Assembly: GCA_028751875.1 (NCBI GenBank)
Contig: CM054158.1
Span: 4,995,328 to 5,059,327 of the forward strand
DNA length: 64,000 bases
Direction of reading: 5' to 3'
Origin: Rapana venosa
Lineage: Eukaryota; Mollusca; Gastropoda; Neogastropoda; Muricidae
The number at the start of each line of letters is the position of its first letter. The stretch's first letter is position 1. Under the pieces are notes generated by a model, which saw only the letters and a list, made by a program, of their open reading frames with translations, did no database searches and was not told the DNA's origin. Positions 44,843 to 55,555 of this stretch are shown here, in pieces. A program made the position numbers and the translations under genes.

Positions 44843-47800
44843 CTCTCTCCTCTCCCAAACTAATATTAATGATGTTCACTCACTGTTCACTGGTCCCGTA
44901 ACCCGCCAGGGTCGTAGGGGCGCTGAATGGTGGACGAACGGTGGACCAGCTGGCTCCACTTAGCGCGGTCGTGGGCGAGTGCCTGGGTGACACTGAAGTC
45001 CTTCCCTGTCCAATCACGGATGTCGTCAGCCCACTTTCTCCCCCTTTGCCCCGTCTTCTCTTCCCCTGGACTGTTCCTTGCAGGATGGTCTTTGCAAGTC
45101 CTTCTGAGCGGTTACGTGCCCATACCATTTTGAGTTTCCTCTTTTTCGCCGTGGTCATAGGTCTTCATAGTCCCGCACTTGTTGAGTGATCATTCTGCGG
45201 ACTTCATTGTGGTGACATGGTCCTTGTATGAGATTCCAAGGAGCCTTCGAGGCTCTCATTTCTCCCTCCCTTGGATCCTCCTTTGTAGGCCCTGTGTTCT
45301 GTGCCATTGCCTCACATGCGTAAAGCATATTGAGGTGACTAGCGCGTTTAGAACTTTAACCTTGGTTCCGAAGGGATGTTTCTGTCTCTCCATAGGGTCT
45401 TCAGTTTTGCCATTGCTGCTGCTGTTGTGCCGCTTTTTGCTAGGATTTCGTGTTCGAATCCCTCCTCACTTATGATGGCTCCAAGGTACTTGAAATGGTC
45501 AACTGTCCCCAGTTCTTTTCTGCTAGAGTGATTTTGGGTGGTGATTGGCTGGGCACTGTTTGACATAAAGCTTGTTTTCTCGCGCTGATTTCCCATGCCG
45601 TATCGTGAAGGATACTTTTCGTCCAGTTGCTTTCACTAGGTTGCCAGTTTCCTCTTCGTTTTCCTGCCAGAACCGTCCAATGTCCATCGGCAAACCTGAG
45701 GTTGGGTGTGATTGTTCGCCCTCCAATGCTGGACTGTGCCTGTGTGGCCCCTTCCAAGGCGTCAGTCATGATGCGTTCGAGAAAATGTTAAAACATGTCC
45801 AGCGACAGCAGACATCCCGCGGGCCCCAACTGAGTACGGAACCCATTCCCCTACCGTGCCCTGTACAGTACTGCCCCTGGTGGGCCTTTGAGTAAAAAAA
45901 AAGTTTCCTTGATGGTGTGGATCACCTTCTGGCCCATTTGAATTTAGTTCATGGTGCCCACAAGCGTCATGCAATACTCCTATCGAAGCCTTCTTAAAAT
46001 CAATGAAGACTGGAAATGTCTTGTTATGCTGGTTGTATTTTTTCACACAGAAACCTCAGTTGTATATCTTTTCTGTGGGCTTCTATTTGGCGGAAACCGG
46101 CCTGTTTTTTCGCGATGATTCTTCTGCCTGGGGTTTTCAGCCTGTTCAGATCACTTTCACATGATTTTTACTGGCATGACTTTTTTAGCATTGTCCTGTA
46201 TTTTGCACTGTTTGGATTTCCTTTCTGGGGAAGTATGATGATATTGGGTCCATGGTGTAGGCCACTCTCCTCTGCCAATCTTGTTCAGATACTTGTAAGG
46301 ATGTCTGTCAGCTTCTCCACCGTGTTGGATCACTCTGCTGGATTTGTCCGATTCTGCATTTTCTTTCTTCCGATCTAATTGCTATTCTACTATCTCCGTA
46401 AAATTTGGAAGTTGTCTTTAATCGAATGAGGCTTGGCTGCAAGTACGCTGGGGTCGCTACGTCTGATGATTGTAGAGTTTTCGGAACAGTATTCGTCCAT
46501 CTCCCAAACTTTATTCCTTCTTTTTCTGTTAGGCAATTCCTTTTCTTTGTCCTGGATGTTACTACTCTTGCTGTTTCTGTTTGGTGAGCTCTTTCACAAT
46601 TGGTTTCTCTTCTGCATTATTCCTTGTCGGCTCTCTTCGATTTCTGTAAAATTGTTTCTCAAATCCATTCCTCCTTGGTCTTCCTCATGCCCTCTCCTGA
46701 TCTTCTTGTTTACTTCTTTTGTACCCCAACGCTCCTGTAGTGTTCTTGCTCTTCTTTCAGGTCTCGTTTTTCTGTCACACATATTCAAGATTTCATCTGT
46801 GACCCATGGTTGTGTTTTTTCGGCAAGTTTTGCCAAGAGTATGCTTGCGTCTCAGTCATCACTGTGTTAAAACTGGTGGTCATCGTTTTGGGGATCTCTT
46901 TGTCCTCAGTGGTCAATTTCCTTTTTTGCTTGGAAGGACCTCGGCGATGGGGGGTCCTTCAGTCTGTCCAGTTGAACTTGACTGGTGTTCTTTGTCTTAT
47001 TGATCTTCTTCAATCGGACTCTAAGTTCAGGAGCACAAGTCATGATCGTGCCCATTCTGCACTGGAATGTCCCCGTCTTGGCTCTGTTTGATGCCAATCG
47101 AAACCGGTTCTTTCACCAGGAGTAGTCAATCTGGTTGGATGATCCCATTGGGTGCATGCCATGGCCAGGCGTCGGATCCTTTTTGTTCTCCAAGGGAGGC
47201 GAGCACCTTTTCGTTGTAGCTGGCAAATTCCAGTAGTCGAGTCCGTTTGCTATAGTGATCGCATTTCAGGAGGGCCGCAGAATTGCTCCAGTCCCTTTCA
47301 GTGCGTCTCCCGCCCACCTTGGCGTTCCGTCCCCTGGATGATCAAGTGTCTTTTTGTTCATCTTATCGATGATGCCCTGTAGTTTTGGGTTTTAGAATTC
47401 CTCTACACTTCATCATCGTGATCCGTTGTTGGGCGTAGGCTTGAATCACTGTGATGTTGAAAGGGGCTGCCCTGAGGCGGATGGCCCCTAAGCCGCGTTT
47501 ACGGTAGTACCTATACCGAGTTCTTTATGTTTTTTGTTGACAAGGGAGCCTACGCCATTGAAAGATTTTTTCTTGTCCTTTTGCTCCCCCCCTATAGTAG
47601 AGCATATGACCCCGCCGTAGGGGTTTACCCTGCTCTTTCCATCTGACCTCACAGAGACCCACCAGATGTCAGGTGTACTGTCCAGCTCGTATAGCGTTCT
47701 TGGAGTTTTCCTGTTGGGCCAACTTCCTGACGTTCCACGTTGCGATTTGGGGAATGTATCCCTTCCTTTGATTTTAGTTGTAGGGTTCCACCCGTAGCAC

Positions 47801-47965
47801 ACTTGGCCCTCCCCTGTGGGAGACGGAAGGCGCGGGGCCATGTTGACCCGGCGGCGACCCGATCCGTTAATCCTTTATTTTGTCCATTCCATATAGCGTG
47901 TCTTGGGCAAAAGTAGCCTGGCGGCCCCATCTCTCTCCAGGCGTGATTTTGGTTGGTTGACTCTC
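44540..47965 (-). mobile_element. RTE-like LINE, copy 3 (right arm), near full length, frameshifted
   Basis: Best-preserved copy. From the 5' end on the minus strand: an AP-like endonuclease region (about 47,840-47,130) with pieces such as DIWWVSVRSDGKSRVNPYGG and RDWSNSAALLKCDHYSKRTR; a linker with QPWVTDEILNMCDRKTRPER near 46,800; the reverse transcriptase (about 46,050-45,350) with FPVFIDFKKA, SIGGRTIT..LRFAD, KYLGAIISEEG and AAMAKLKTLWRDRNIP; then MVWARNRSEGLAKTILQGTV near 45,120 and a 3' UTR to about 44,540. Frames shift repeatedly, so it is a pseudo-element as assembled. The 3' UTR contains a CT/GTCT microsatellite. Confidence 0.9.
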
Positions 47966-48698
47966 CCCACATGTTTACAGGGGGTACCGGGTTACATGGT
48001 TACCGGGAGCAAGGACACTCTGACTGGGCCCTATAATGATTAACCCCTTAAAAAAGGGCCATGGGGCCCTTTTTGAATAAAAATTGCTTTCTGATTAATT
48101 CTCTCTCCTCTCTCTTCTCTCCTTCTCCTCATTCTTTTCTTTTTTATTGTTGTTTTTTATTTTTTTATTTTTTTCCCTTTTTCTAATTTTTCCCTAACGG
48201 GGAATTAAAAAACACCATCTACCCCTATCCCAAATAACAGAATATACATGACCTTGACATAAATCCTCTCCTCTCTCTCTCTCTCTCTCTCCTCTCTTTT
48301 CTAAATTGCCATGCCTTGTTCGTATAACCCTTTTTAACCCCCCCCCCCCCCCTTTTTTGTCACCCTTTTTTCTTTTCTTTTTTTTCCCCCCTCTTTCTTC
48401 TGATTGTAATTTTTGGGCAAATTGGGATTCCTAAATCCAACTGCATTGGGAATTGTTTACAGCTCCTTTGTGGTGGTTTTTTTTCATTTTATTTTTCATT
48501 TTTAAATACTTATTGTCTTCTGTTTGTTTTCTAGTGTGTTGGTGTTGTGTTATGTTGTCGTTTTTTGTTTTGTGTGTTTGTTTGTGTTGTGTTGGTATGT
48601 GTTTGTTGTGGTGTGTATTTGAGGGTGTTTTTGCTTAAAAGTCTTTTGTCTTTTGTGGGTCTTTGTTCTTTATTTAATTTGCTTTTTGTGTGTTTGTT

Positions 48699-48731
<33 letters not shown>

Positions 48732-49030
48732 CTGTGTGTGTGTGTGTGTGTGCTTGTTTCTGTCTGTCTGCCTTTCCTTCATGACAGTTTAGTAGCGACA
48801 GGATCCCGATCCCTTTTGATTCACACAGCTGTCATTTTGCCCCCCACTTTCGGCTGCTCTCAGCTGCTGTCTATTCCATCCTAGCTGGTGCTGATTATAG
48901 CAGAAACTGACCACACTTGGACTTGGTAAAAGGAAGGAAGGGGCTGATTCTAGCACTGGGCCCTGGACCCTTGACTGAGTTCTGCTGGATTTGCGCACTG
49001 TGTTCAGAAAATCTGTAGTATTATATCAGA
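47966..49030. other. CT/GT microsatellites and unique DNA; no gene
   Basis: Mirror of 21,600-22,960. It has CT repeats (48,095-48,130, 48,268-48,298), a C run (48,338-48,352), a GT run (48,703-48,751) and a unique block at 48,790-49,010. Only repeat-type frames are present. Confidence 0.6.
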
Positions 49031-49110
49031 TATTGTTTATATCGTATTGTATTGTATTGTATTGTATCGCATTGTATTGTATAGTATTGTACTGTATTAT
49101 ATTGTATTGA
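49031..49110. repeat. (ATTGT)n pentanucleotide repeat
   Basis: Repeats of GTATTGTATTGTATTG with one GTATCGC variant. Mirror of 21,485-21,560. Confidence 0.9.
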
Positions 49111-49139
49111 ACTGTATAGACTCCCCCATGGGGGGATGC

Positions 49140-49445
49140 CGGGGTGGTGGGGTGGGGGGGGGACGGCTGTCAGTATGAACACCATCCCCATCTTCTGGAA
49201 ATTCTGTGCTGGGAATTCCTTCTTTTCTATCCCTCTCTTTGTTTCTGCCTTGTTCCTTTTCTGCCTGTCACCGCCTTCTTGTCTACTTTCTGCCTTCTTG
49301 TTCCATTCTCTTGCTTTCATTCCCCACAAAGACTTAAAAGATAACCATTTTTTCCCATGTCGAGGGCAGATGCGCTGGGCCTGACTTGCCAGGCGTTTAA
49401 CGGCAGCGCGACGCATTGCGTTCATATGACAGACAACAGTACTTT
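49140..49445 (+). repeat. Unclassified ~300 bp repeat (family E)
   Basis: Begins at a G run and contains GTCAGTATGAACACC, TCTGGAAATTCTGTGCTGGG, TGCCTTGTTCC, a CACAAAGACTTAAAAGAT segment, GGGCCTGACTTGCCAGGCGT and TTCATATGACAGACAACAG at its end. No A/B boxes or TIRs are seen. Confidence 0.8.
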
Positions 49446-49659
49446 TTTGTTTTGTTTTGTTTTGGGGTTGTTGTTTTTCCTGATCAGATTTTCAGATTTT
49501 CCATTGTGCAACTACGAATTGATAGAATCCCATCCCCAGGCTAAGGAATACTGAAAATTAACGGGAATCTTTGAGGCAACAATAGTTTCTGACTGAGCGT
49601 CAGAAGAAGCACTTACTGTAGACCTCTTTCAGTCACGAGAGGATTGTCCCATGAAATTC

Positions 49660-49995
49660 AGAGTTCTCTCTCTCTCTCTCCCCCTGGAGTACACGTCGCC
49701 TCAAAAGCAGCGCCACCCATCCTTTTCCTTCTTCTTCTGCTATTTGCAAGAGCATTAACTGTTTCTTTATGACCACGGCTTTTTCCAACCAAACTTTGCT
49801 AGGGACAACTCTATTATCACCGTGGGATCTTTTACGTGCGCTAAATGTGTTATATACCGACGTCGACTTCTTTGATTGTCTCATCCGAAAGACTAACACC
49901 CTGACCACTCAAGGGGGAAAAGTTTGGGCTCAAACGGGGTTCGAACCCCTCACTTCTCGCTTCTGGACAAGTGTGTTACGTCTAGACCATTACTG
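49660..49995 (-). mobile_element. SINE C, diverged
   Basis: Head complement at 49,965-49,990 with a B-box complement GGGGTTCGAACCCC at 49,936-49,949; core complement GTCTCATCCGAAAGACTAAC; then ATCTTTTACGTGCGCTAAAT and GGCAACTCT-like segments to CGCCTCAAAAGCAGCGCCAC at 49,696. It matches other C copies but is clearly older. Confidence 0.8.
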
Positions 49996-50009
49996 ATTTT
50001 GTTCTGTTG

Positions 50010-50105
50010 TTTCGAGGATAATGGAATAAGCAAGCACTCATGTGCTTTTTTGCATCCAGTCCCCGTGAGTATGCGATTTCGTTAATTTTGTCATCTGTTC
50101 CTATT
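50010..50105 (-). mobile_element. SINE A tail fragment
   Basis: The plus strand reads CGAGGATAATGGAATAAGCA to CCAGTCCCCGTGAGTATGCG and TAATTTTGTCATCTGTTCC, the complement of the last ~100 bp of SINE A. Confidence 0.75.
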
Positions 50106-50284
50106 AATCGACAAAGGTACTTTAAAAAAAAAAAAAGTTCTTCGTTGATGTGGTTGTCATTTTAGGTGAGAGTTTCTGTTTATTTATTGATAGGGGTTTT
50201 CATCTCAATGTTTAATATCTTTTATATATATATATATAGAATGGAAAATCACAAATGATCAATATTTGGCAAAGGTAATGTAAA

Positions 50285-50315
50285 GGGAGAAATAATAATA
50301 ATAATAATAATAATG

Positions 50316-50348
<33 letters not shown>

Positions 50349-50425
50349 TATGGAATTTATATAGCGCTAAATCTTGTAAAACAAACAAATCGAAGCGCTT
50401 GCACTCAAATCATTTACACACCTGC
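50285..50425 (-). repeat. (AAT)n with LINE-type tail
   Basis: AATAATAAT repeats followed by TGGAATTTATATAGCGCTAA and TCGAAGCGCTTG, the complement of the tail at 32,452-32,495. Probably a severely truncated LINE or SINE 3' end. Confidence 0.7.
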
Positions 50426-50461
50426 AACTTTCCTCAATTAGCATAAGATATTTCGAATTTA

Positions 50462-50495
<34 letters not shown>

Positions 50496-50516
50496 ACAAC
50501 ACACACACACACACAG
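50462..50516. repeat. CA microsatellite (empty site of the left-arm LINE)
   Basis: A single CA run with one TACAACA interruption. In the left arm the equivalent place is split by a ~5.7 kb LINE. Confidence 0.8.
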
Positions 50517-50529
50517 TTCTTCAGTGGAG

Positions 50530-50835
50530 TGTTCAGACAGCAACTATTGTTGTCTGTCATATGAGCGAAAATGTGCTTCACAGCCATTAAGTGCCTGACA
50601 AGTCAGGCCCAGTGCATCAGAATTTGGGGTGGGAGAGAATTGTAATCTTTAAAGCCCATCTGGTAAAAAGAGACAGGAGACTGGACCTAGAAGGCAGAAA
50701 ATAGACAAGAAGGAGGTGGTGACAGAAAGACAAGGAACAAGGTAGACACAAAGAGAGGGACAGAAAAGAGGAAGTTTCAGGCACAGAATTTCCAGAAAGT
50801 GGGGATGGTATTTATACTGACAGCTGCCCCCCCCC
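50530..50835 (-). repeat. Unclassified ~300 bp repeat (family E)
   Basis: Minus-strand copy: ACTATTGTTGTCTGTCATAT at one end, GCCTGACAAGTCAGGCC, GACAAGAAGGAGGTGGTGAC, CAGAATTTCCAGAAAGTGG and TATTTATACTGACAGCTG before a C run and a CA tract. Confidence 0.8.
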
Positions 50836-50867
50836 CCCTCCCCCCCCCCCCCCCCCGCATCCCTACA

Positions 50868-50907
<40 letters not shown>

Positions 50908-51008
50908 CATAAGATGCATCCTTGCATCAGTTTTCTTCTATTCACGCGCACATTTTGTTTTTGAAAATCAAAGGAGGAACATAACTATCGACTTACTTCT
51001 GTGTTTCA

Positions 51009-51305
51009 GGGGACCGGATAGCTCAGTGGTCAGAGCACTCACTTTTTTCCCCAGCCAAGGTTAAACAGCATCGAGCGTGGTTACCACTTGGATGGGTGAC
51101 CGTTTGTACGCCTTGGCTTCAGTATAGTTCCCCCATTTCACCCAGCTGTAAATGGGTACCTGCCTCTTTAGGGTCATGGAAGGTAAAGCAGCGAGGGAGA
51201 GGAGATGGGCGCCACCCTCAGTATGCTGGCCCCTAAAAAAGTGAGGATCCCTCAAGCCTCGCTCCTCTACGATCTTATAGGTTATGGGATACATTTACCT
51301 TTACT
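51009..51305 (+). mobile_element. Family-B chimeric SINE, full length
   Basis: Head GGACCGGATAGCTCAGTGG at 51,010-51,028; 5S-like block TTAAACAGCATCGAGCGTGG (51,061) leading into a perfect TTGGATGGGTGACCG (51,088-51,102); then AGCTGTAAATGGGTACCTG, GGTAAAGCAGCGAGGGAGAG and the end TATAGGTTATGGGATACATT. Confidence 0.9.
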
Positions 51306-51309
51306 TATG

Positions 51310-51631
51310 TGTTTAATTAAATGTACAAGAAGAAGAAGAAGAAGAAAAGAAGAAGAAGAAGAAATAAAAAATGCTTTAAAAAACGAGAACAAAAATAGAA
51401 AGACTGAAAAAAAGACAAAGGGTAACAAACAAAAGAAAGAAATTAAACAAAGCAAACATATAAAGAGTGTGCCCTGAGGAGCAAGTCCAAACCATGATCA
51501 CCCATACTGGGTGTTTGGCCACAGGCACTGTGCAGGAAGGAACGCCCCAGGCTTAGGATCAACAACAAAGGGATCCATATGGAATATCAGCTGCTCTGTC
51601 TGCCTGTCTGTCTGTCTGTGAGTCATGATTG

Positions 51632-51700
<69 letters not shown>
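51310..51700. repeat. GAA and CT microsatellites around unique DNA
   Basis: GAA repeat (51,328-51,365), a unique segment (51,366-51,600), GTCT repeats and a CT run (51,634-51,700) that marks the 5' truncation point of the LINE to the right. Confidence 0.85.
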
Positions 51701-51702
<2 letters not shown>

Positions 51703-53085
51703 TGCCCCTCTTCAAATCTGGTGACCCCAAAAATCCGTCAAACTATAGATCAATATCAATCCTGTCTCATTGTCTAAGCCCCTTCAAAAACATCATCCAA
51801 ATCAAAGTGGATTCCCGAAAAAAACACTCTTGTCATACTCTGTTAACCAATGTTATAGAACAGTGGCATGACAATATTAACAGTGATCTCTTATCTGGTG
51901 CTGTATTTGTTGATTTCACAAAGGCTTTTGACACTATTGACCATGATCTTTTGGAAAGTAAACTAGTGATATATTGTTTATCCCCAACTTCACTTCAACT
52001 TATATCATAATTTCTTAAAAAATAGAAGGCTGGCAGTTTTACAAGACTGTGCAATGTCTTCTTTCAAGCCTATAACATATGGTGTCCCCCAGGGATCAGT
52101 TATGGGACCACTCTTATTTTCCATTTATATAAATGATCTTCCACTGAATGTTTCATCTTCTTGTGAACTGTTTGCTGATGACATGACAAATCATACTAAG
52201 GGTAGTAATGCAAGTATAATATGCAATGTCTTACAGAAAGCTATAGATAAACTTATCTCTTGGGCTGTTCTTAATCACACGTCTCTTCATCCTGATAAAT
52301 TTAAGTTTATGATAGTAACAACAAGGCAGAATAGATAAAATATTAAATTAATGTCAAGAAGTCTAAAAGTTCATGATAAGGTATTGGAAGAGGTAGATTC
52401 TCACAAGTTACTTGGCTTAAATGTAGACAACAATCTCTCCTGATCAAATCACATTTCAAAACTATCAAAGAAGTTATCTCAAAAGATATTCCAGCTAAAC
52501 AGAATAAAGCATTTTCTTGATGAACATAGTCGGAAGTTATTTTTCTATGCTTACATACAGCCAGATATTGATTATGCTTCAACTTGTTGGGACTCAGCAA
52601 GTACAAACTGCTTAAAATGACTTGAGAGCTTATACAGACGTTCTGTGAAAGTGATACTCCTCAAACCTTCCTTGCAAACTGAAGATTACAAGAAAGAAAA
52701 TATTTTCCCATTTAACCTAAAATGCCATTCTAATACAGGTATTTTCATGTAAAAATTATGAACAATCTAGCACCACCCTACCTCAATGAAAAATTTTGGG
52801 TCAAGACTTCTCGAGGTAAACGTGTTCTATTTCTTCCCCGCCCAAGAATTGACCTTTTCATGTCATCTTTGGTATACTCAGGTGGTAAAGTATGGAATGA
52901 GATCCCTGACAATCTCAAGCAAAAAATTAGTCTGTCATCATTTAAGAAAAGTTACCACAGATATCTATTCAAAACGTTTGATTGAAATTATATTTTTGTC
53001 TATGGAATTTGATTTGTTGCATTCCATATTATGCAAGTCATGTTGAATGTCATTTCAATCTCAACTCCTCCTTGTCTGTTGTCTG
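51700..53085 (+). mobile_element. CR1-like LINE, 5'-truncated (right-arm copy)
   Basis: The reverse transcriptase reads well through two or three frames: LPLFKSGDPKNPSNYRSISI (51,700), KKHSCHTLLTNVIEQWHD and VFVDFTKAFDTIDHDLLESK (to about 51,960), YGVPQGSVMGPLLFSIYIND (52,078 onward), CELFADDMTNHT with the catalytic FADD at 52,171-52,182, then LKRLESLYRRSVKVILLKP (near 52,620) and the C-terminal WNEIPDNLKQKISLSSFKKS (about 52,890-52,960). Upstream endonuclease and ORF1 are missing. Stops and frameshifts make it inactive. It is flanked by family-B SINEs on both sides, as in the left arm. Confidence 0.9.
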
Positions 53086-53090
53086 TCTTA

Positions 53091-53121
<31 letters not shown>

Positions 53122-53183
53122 GTTTGACTGCTCTCTCCTATTTGAATTTTTTTATGTATATGTTTTATGTATGTGTATGTAGG

Positions 53184-53480
53184 GGACGGGATAGCTCAGT
53201 GGTGAGCACTCGCTTTCCCCCAGCCAAGATAAGCAGCGTTGAGCGTGGTTACCAATTGGATGGGTGACCGTTTTCGCGCCTTGGCTTCAGTACAGTTCCC
53301 CCAGTTCACCCAGCTGTAAATGGGTACCTGCCCTCTTTAGGGTCAGGGAAGGTAAAGCAGCGAGGGAGAGGAGATGGGCGCCGCCCTCAATACGCTGGCC
53401 CTAGAGAAGTGAGGTCTCTGACGCCTCGCTCCCCTACGACCTTAATATAGGTTATGGGACACCTTTGCTTTTACTTATGT
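53184..53480 (+). mobile_element. Family-B chimeric SINE, reference-quality copy
   Basis: The head GGGGACGGGATAGCTCAGTG (53,182-53,201) resembles the 5' half of a tRNA (D-arm), with an A-box TAGCTCAGTGG at 53,192-53,202. It is followed by CAGCCAAGATAAGCAGCGTT (53,221) and GGTTACCAATTGGATGGGTG then ACCG (to 53,270), closely resembling the 3' half of 5S rRNA including the box-C region. The body has CAGCTGTAAATGGGTACCTG, GGTCAGGGAAGGTAAAGCAG and ATAGGTTATGGGACACCTTT as 3' end. Non-coding; Pol III transcription is inferred. Confidence 0.9.
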
Positions 53481-53880
53481 AGGTGTATGTGCATATGTAA
53501 ACATAATTATATGTATTATTTGTATGAAAAATTGATGGTGAGAGATGGTATGGGGAGATGCAGAGATTTGATGAGGGTAGTTTGAAATGGATGTCAGTGT
53601 TCTTAATCGGAATTTCAGGGTTTTTTTTATATAGTTTATTTGTTTGTTTGTTTGTTTGTTTGTTGTTTGTCTGTTTGTGTGTCTTTTTTATTTACTTGAA
53701 ATTTGTTATGCAATTATTTACATTTGAGATGTTTTGGGCTTTTTCCTTTTCGTTTTTCTTTGGGAGAAAGGAATGGGTGGGTGGGGCTGAGGGCATGGTT
53801 TTAAAGAAACTGTTAGCTTATTCATTTACCCTCAATAAAAATTTTCGTATTGGTATTCGTATTCTCTCTATGTCAATAAA
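53481..53880. other. Unique DNA with a (GTTT)n run; no gene
   Basis: Mirror of 10,500-10,900. It holds a TTTG repeat at 53,636-53,665. No convincing ORF; the longest frame runs into the CT repeat that follows. Confidence 0.6.
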
Positions 53881-53899
53881 CTATTCTCTCTCTCAACTC

Positions 53900-53980
<81 letters not shown>

Positions 53981-54019
53981 GTCAATAAACTATTCTCTCT
54001 CTGTTTGTCTCTGTCTCTG

Positions 54020-54073
<54 letters not shown>

Positions 54074-54078
54074 ATACA

Positions 54079-54125
<47 letters not shown>
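53881..54125. repeat. CT / GTCT / TA compound microsatellite
   Basis: CT runs, GTCT repeats (53,901-53,930) and a TA run (54,055-54,072), with CAATAAACTATTCTCTCTCT repeated near 53,875 and 53,984 about 110 bp apart. Mirror of 10,277-10,510. Confidence 0.95.
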
Positions 54126-54126
<1 letters not shown>

Positions 54127-54958
54127 ATGCGAACGTTACAGAACTTGGTACAATCCATTGTTTTACATCTACCCGAGTACACATTCTTTTGCCCATGAAA
54201 GTACGACTGTTTCCCCTGAAAGTTTTACCCAATAAAAACTACCCTTTCGCACTGTCACACCTTTGTAGGTGTGTCTGTAAAAACATGCACACAACTCCAT
54301 TTTATCATCTCCTTAAGAAAAGACTAGCACTTAGACCACCACCACCACCACCATCAACACCACTCACGACACCACCACTCACTCCACCTCCCAAACAAAT
54401 CTGGTGTTTGCGGAAGGAATCCAAACCGCAGCAGACCTCTCTCTCTCTCACTCTCCAGTCAGACAGACAGACAGACAGAAGTGTGTGCATGACTGTATAG
54501 ACGCTCCAGCTGAGGGCCGACTCCAGACACTATACCCTAAGCACTGGAGTAGGGAGTGAACAGGGAAAAGTTTCCCCGCTGGCTCCTGAGTGCAAGACTC
54601 AAGAGGATGAAGTGCGGGCACGAGCCTAAGCCTGCTTCCAACACAGCTGTCGGTTCCACCCCCCCCCCCCCTACCCACACTCCCCACCCCCCACACACCC
54701 ACACACACACACCACACGTCCTCACTCCAACCACCACTTAAGGACAAAGACTCGCGTTTCGCACATCGGAAACTCGAAATAAGGAAGTCCGGAAATAAAT
54801 GCGGTGTGGGACCGCAGAAAACAAGACCCCGGGTTTCTATTGGTCGGATCTCGACCCTGATTTGGGGGGCTTGGGGAGTGACCTTCACGAGCAGCTGGTA
54901 GAGCAGTTTTCAACAGGCGAGGTCATCCTGACGCTTCAGGCTTGACCTGGATAAACAA
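54126..54958. other. Unique DNA; no gene
   Basis: Mirror of 9,430-10,250. Apart from a C run (54,659-54,671) and short CACA repeats it has ordinary composition. I could not identify a coding or RNA feature. Confidence 0.55.
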
Positions 54959-55555
54959 GGTAAGTGGTAGTGGTGGTGGTGTGTGGTGGTGGGTGGTTGG
55001 GGGAGGGCAGGAGGGTGGGGGGGGGGGGTGTTGCGTCTAGTCTGTATAATAGCAGTAAGCGTTGTGGTGGTGGTTGGTGGTGTGGTGGTGATTGGGGTTG
55101 TGGGGTGGTGGTGGGGTTGGGTGGGGTGTGGGGTTTGTTGAGGTGGTGGTTGGTGGTTGTTGGTGGTGATGGTTGTGGTTGGTGGTGGTGGTGGTGGTTG
55201 GTGGTTGGTGGTGGTGGTGGTGGTTGGTGGTTGTGGTGGTGGTTGGTGGTTTGTGGGTGGTGGTTGGTGGTGGTGGTTGGTGGTTGTGGTGGTGATTGGT
55301 GGTTGTGGTGGTGGTGGTGGTGGTTGTGGTGGTGGTTGGGTCGGTTGTGGTGGTGGTTGGTGGTTGTGGTGGTGGTGGTGGTGGTTGTGGTTGGTGGTGG
55401 TGGTTGGTGGTTGTGGTTGGTGGTTGGTGGTGGGTGGTGGTGGTTGTGGTGGTGGTTTGGTGGTTGTGGTGGTGGTGGTTGTGGTTGTGGTTGTGGTGGT
55501 TGGCGGTTGTGGTGGTGGTTGACGGTGGTGGTGGTGGTTGGCGGTTGAGGTTTGT
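54959..55555. repeat. GGT / GGTTGTGG minisatellite, G-rich strand
   Basis: About 600 bp of GGTGGTGGTTGGTGGTTG variants. The G-rich strand could fold into two-tetrad G-quadruplexes. The left-arm version (C-rich, 8,105-9,400) is about twice as long. Confidence 0.95.

Noticed and set aside
53225..53272. A genuine 5S rRNA gene
   Set aside because: Only about 50 bp resemble the 3' half of 5S rRNA, and they are embedded in a dispersed SINE present in several copies.
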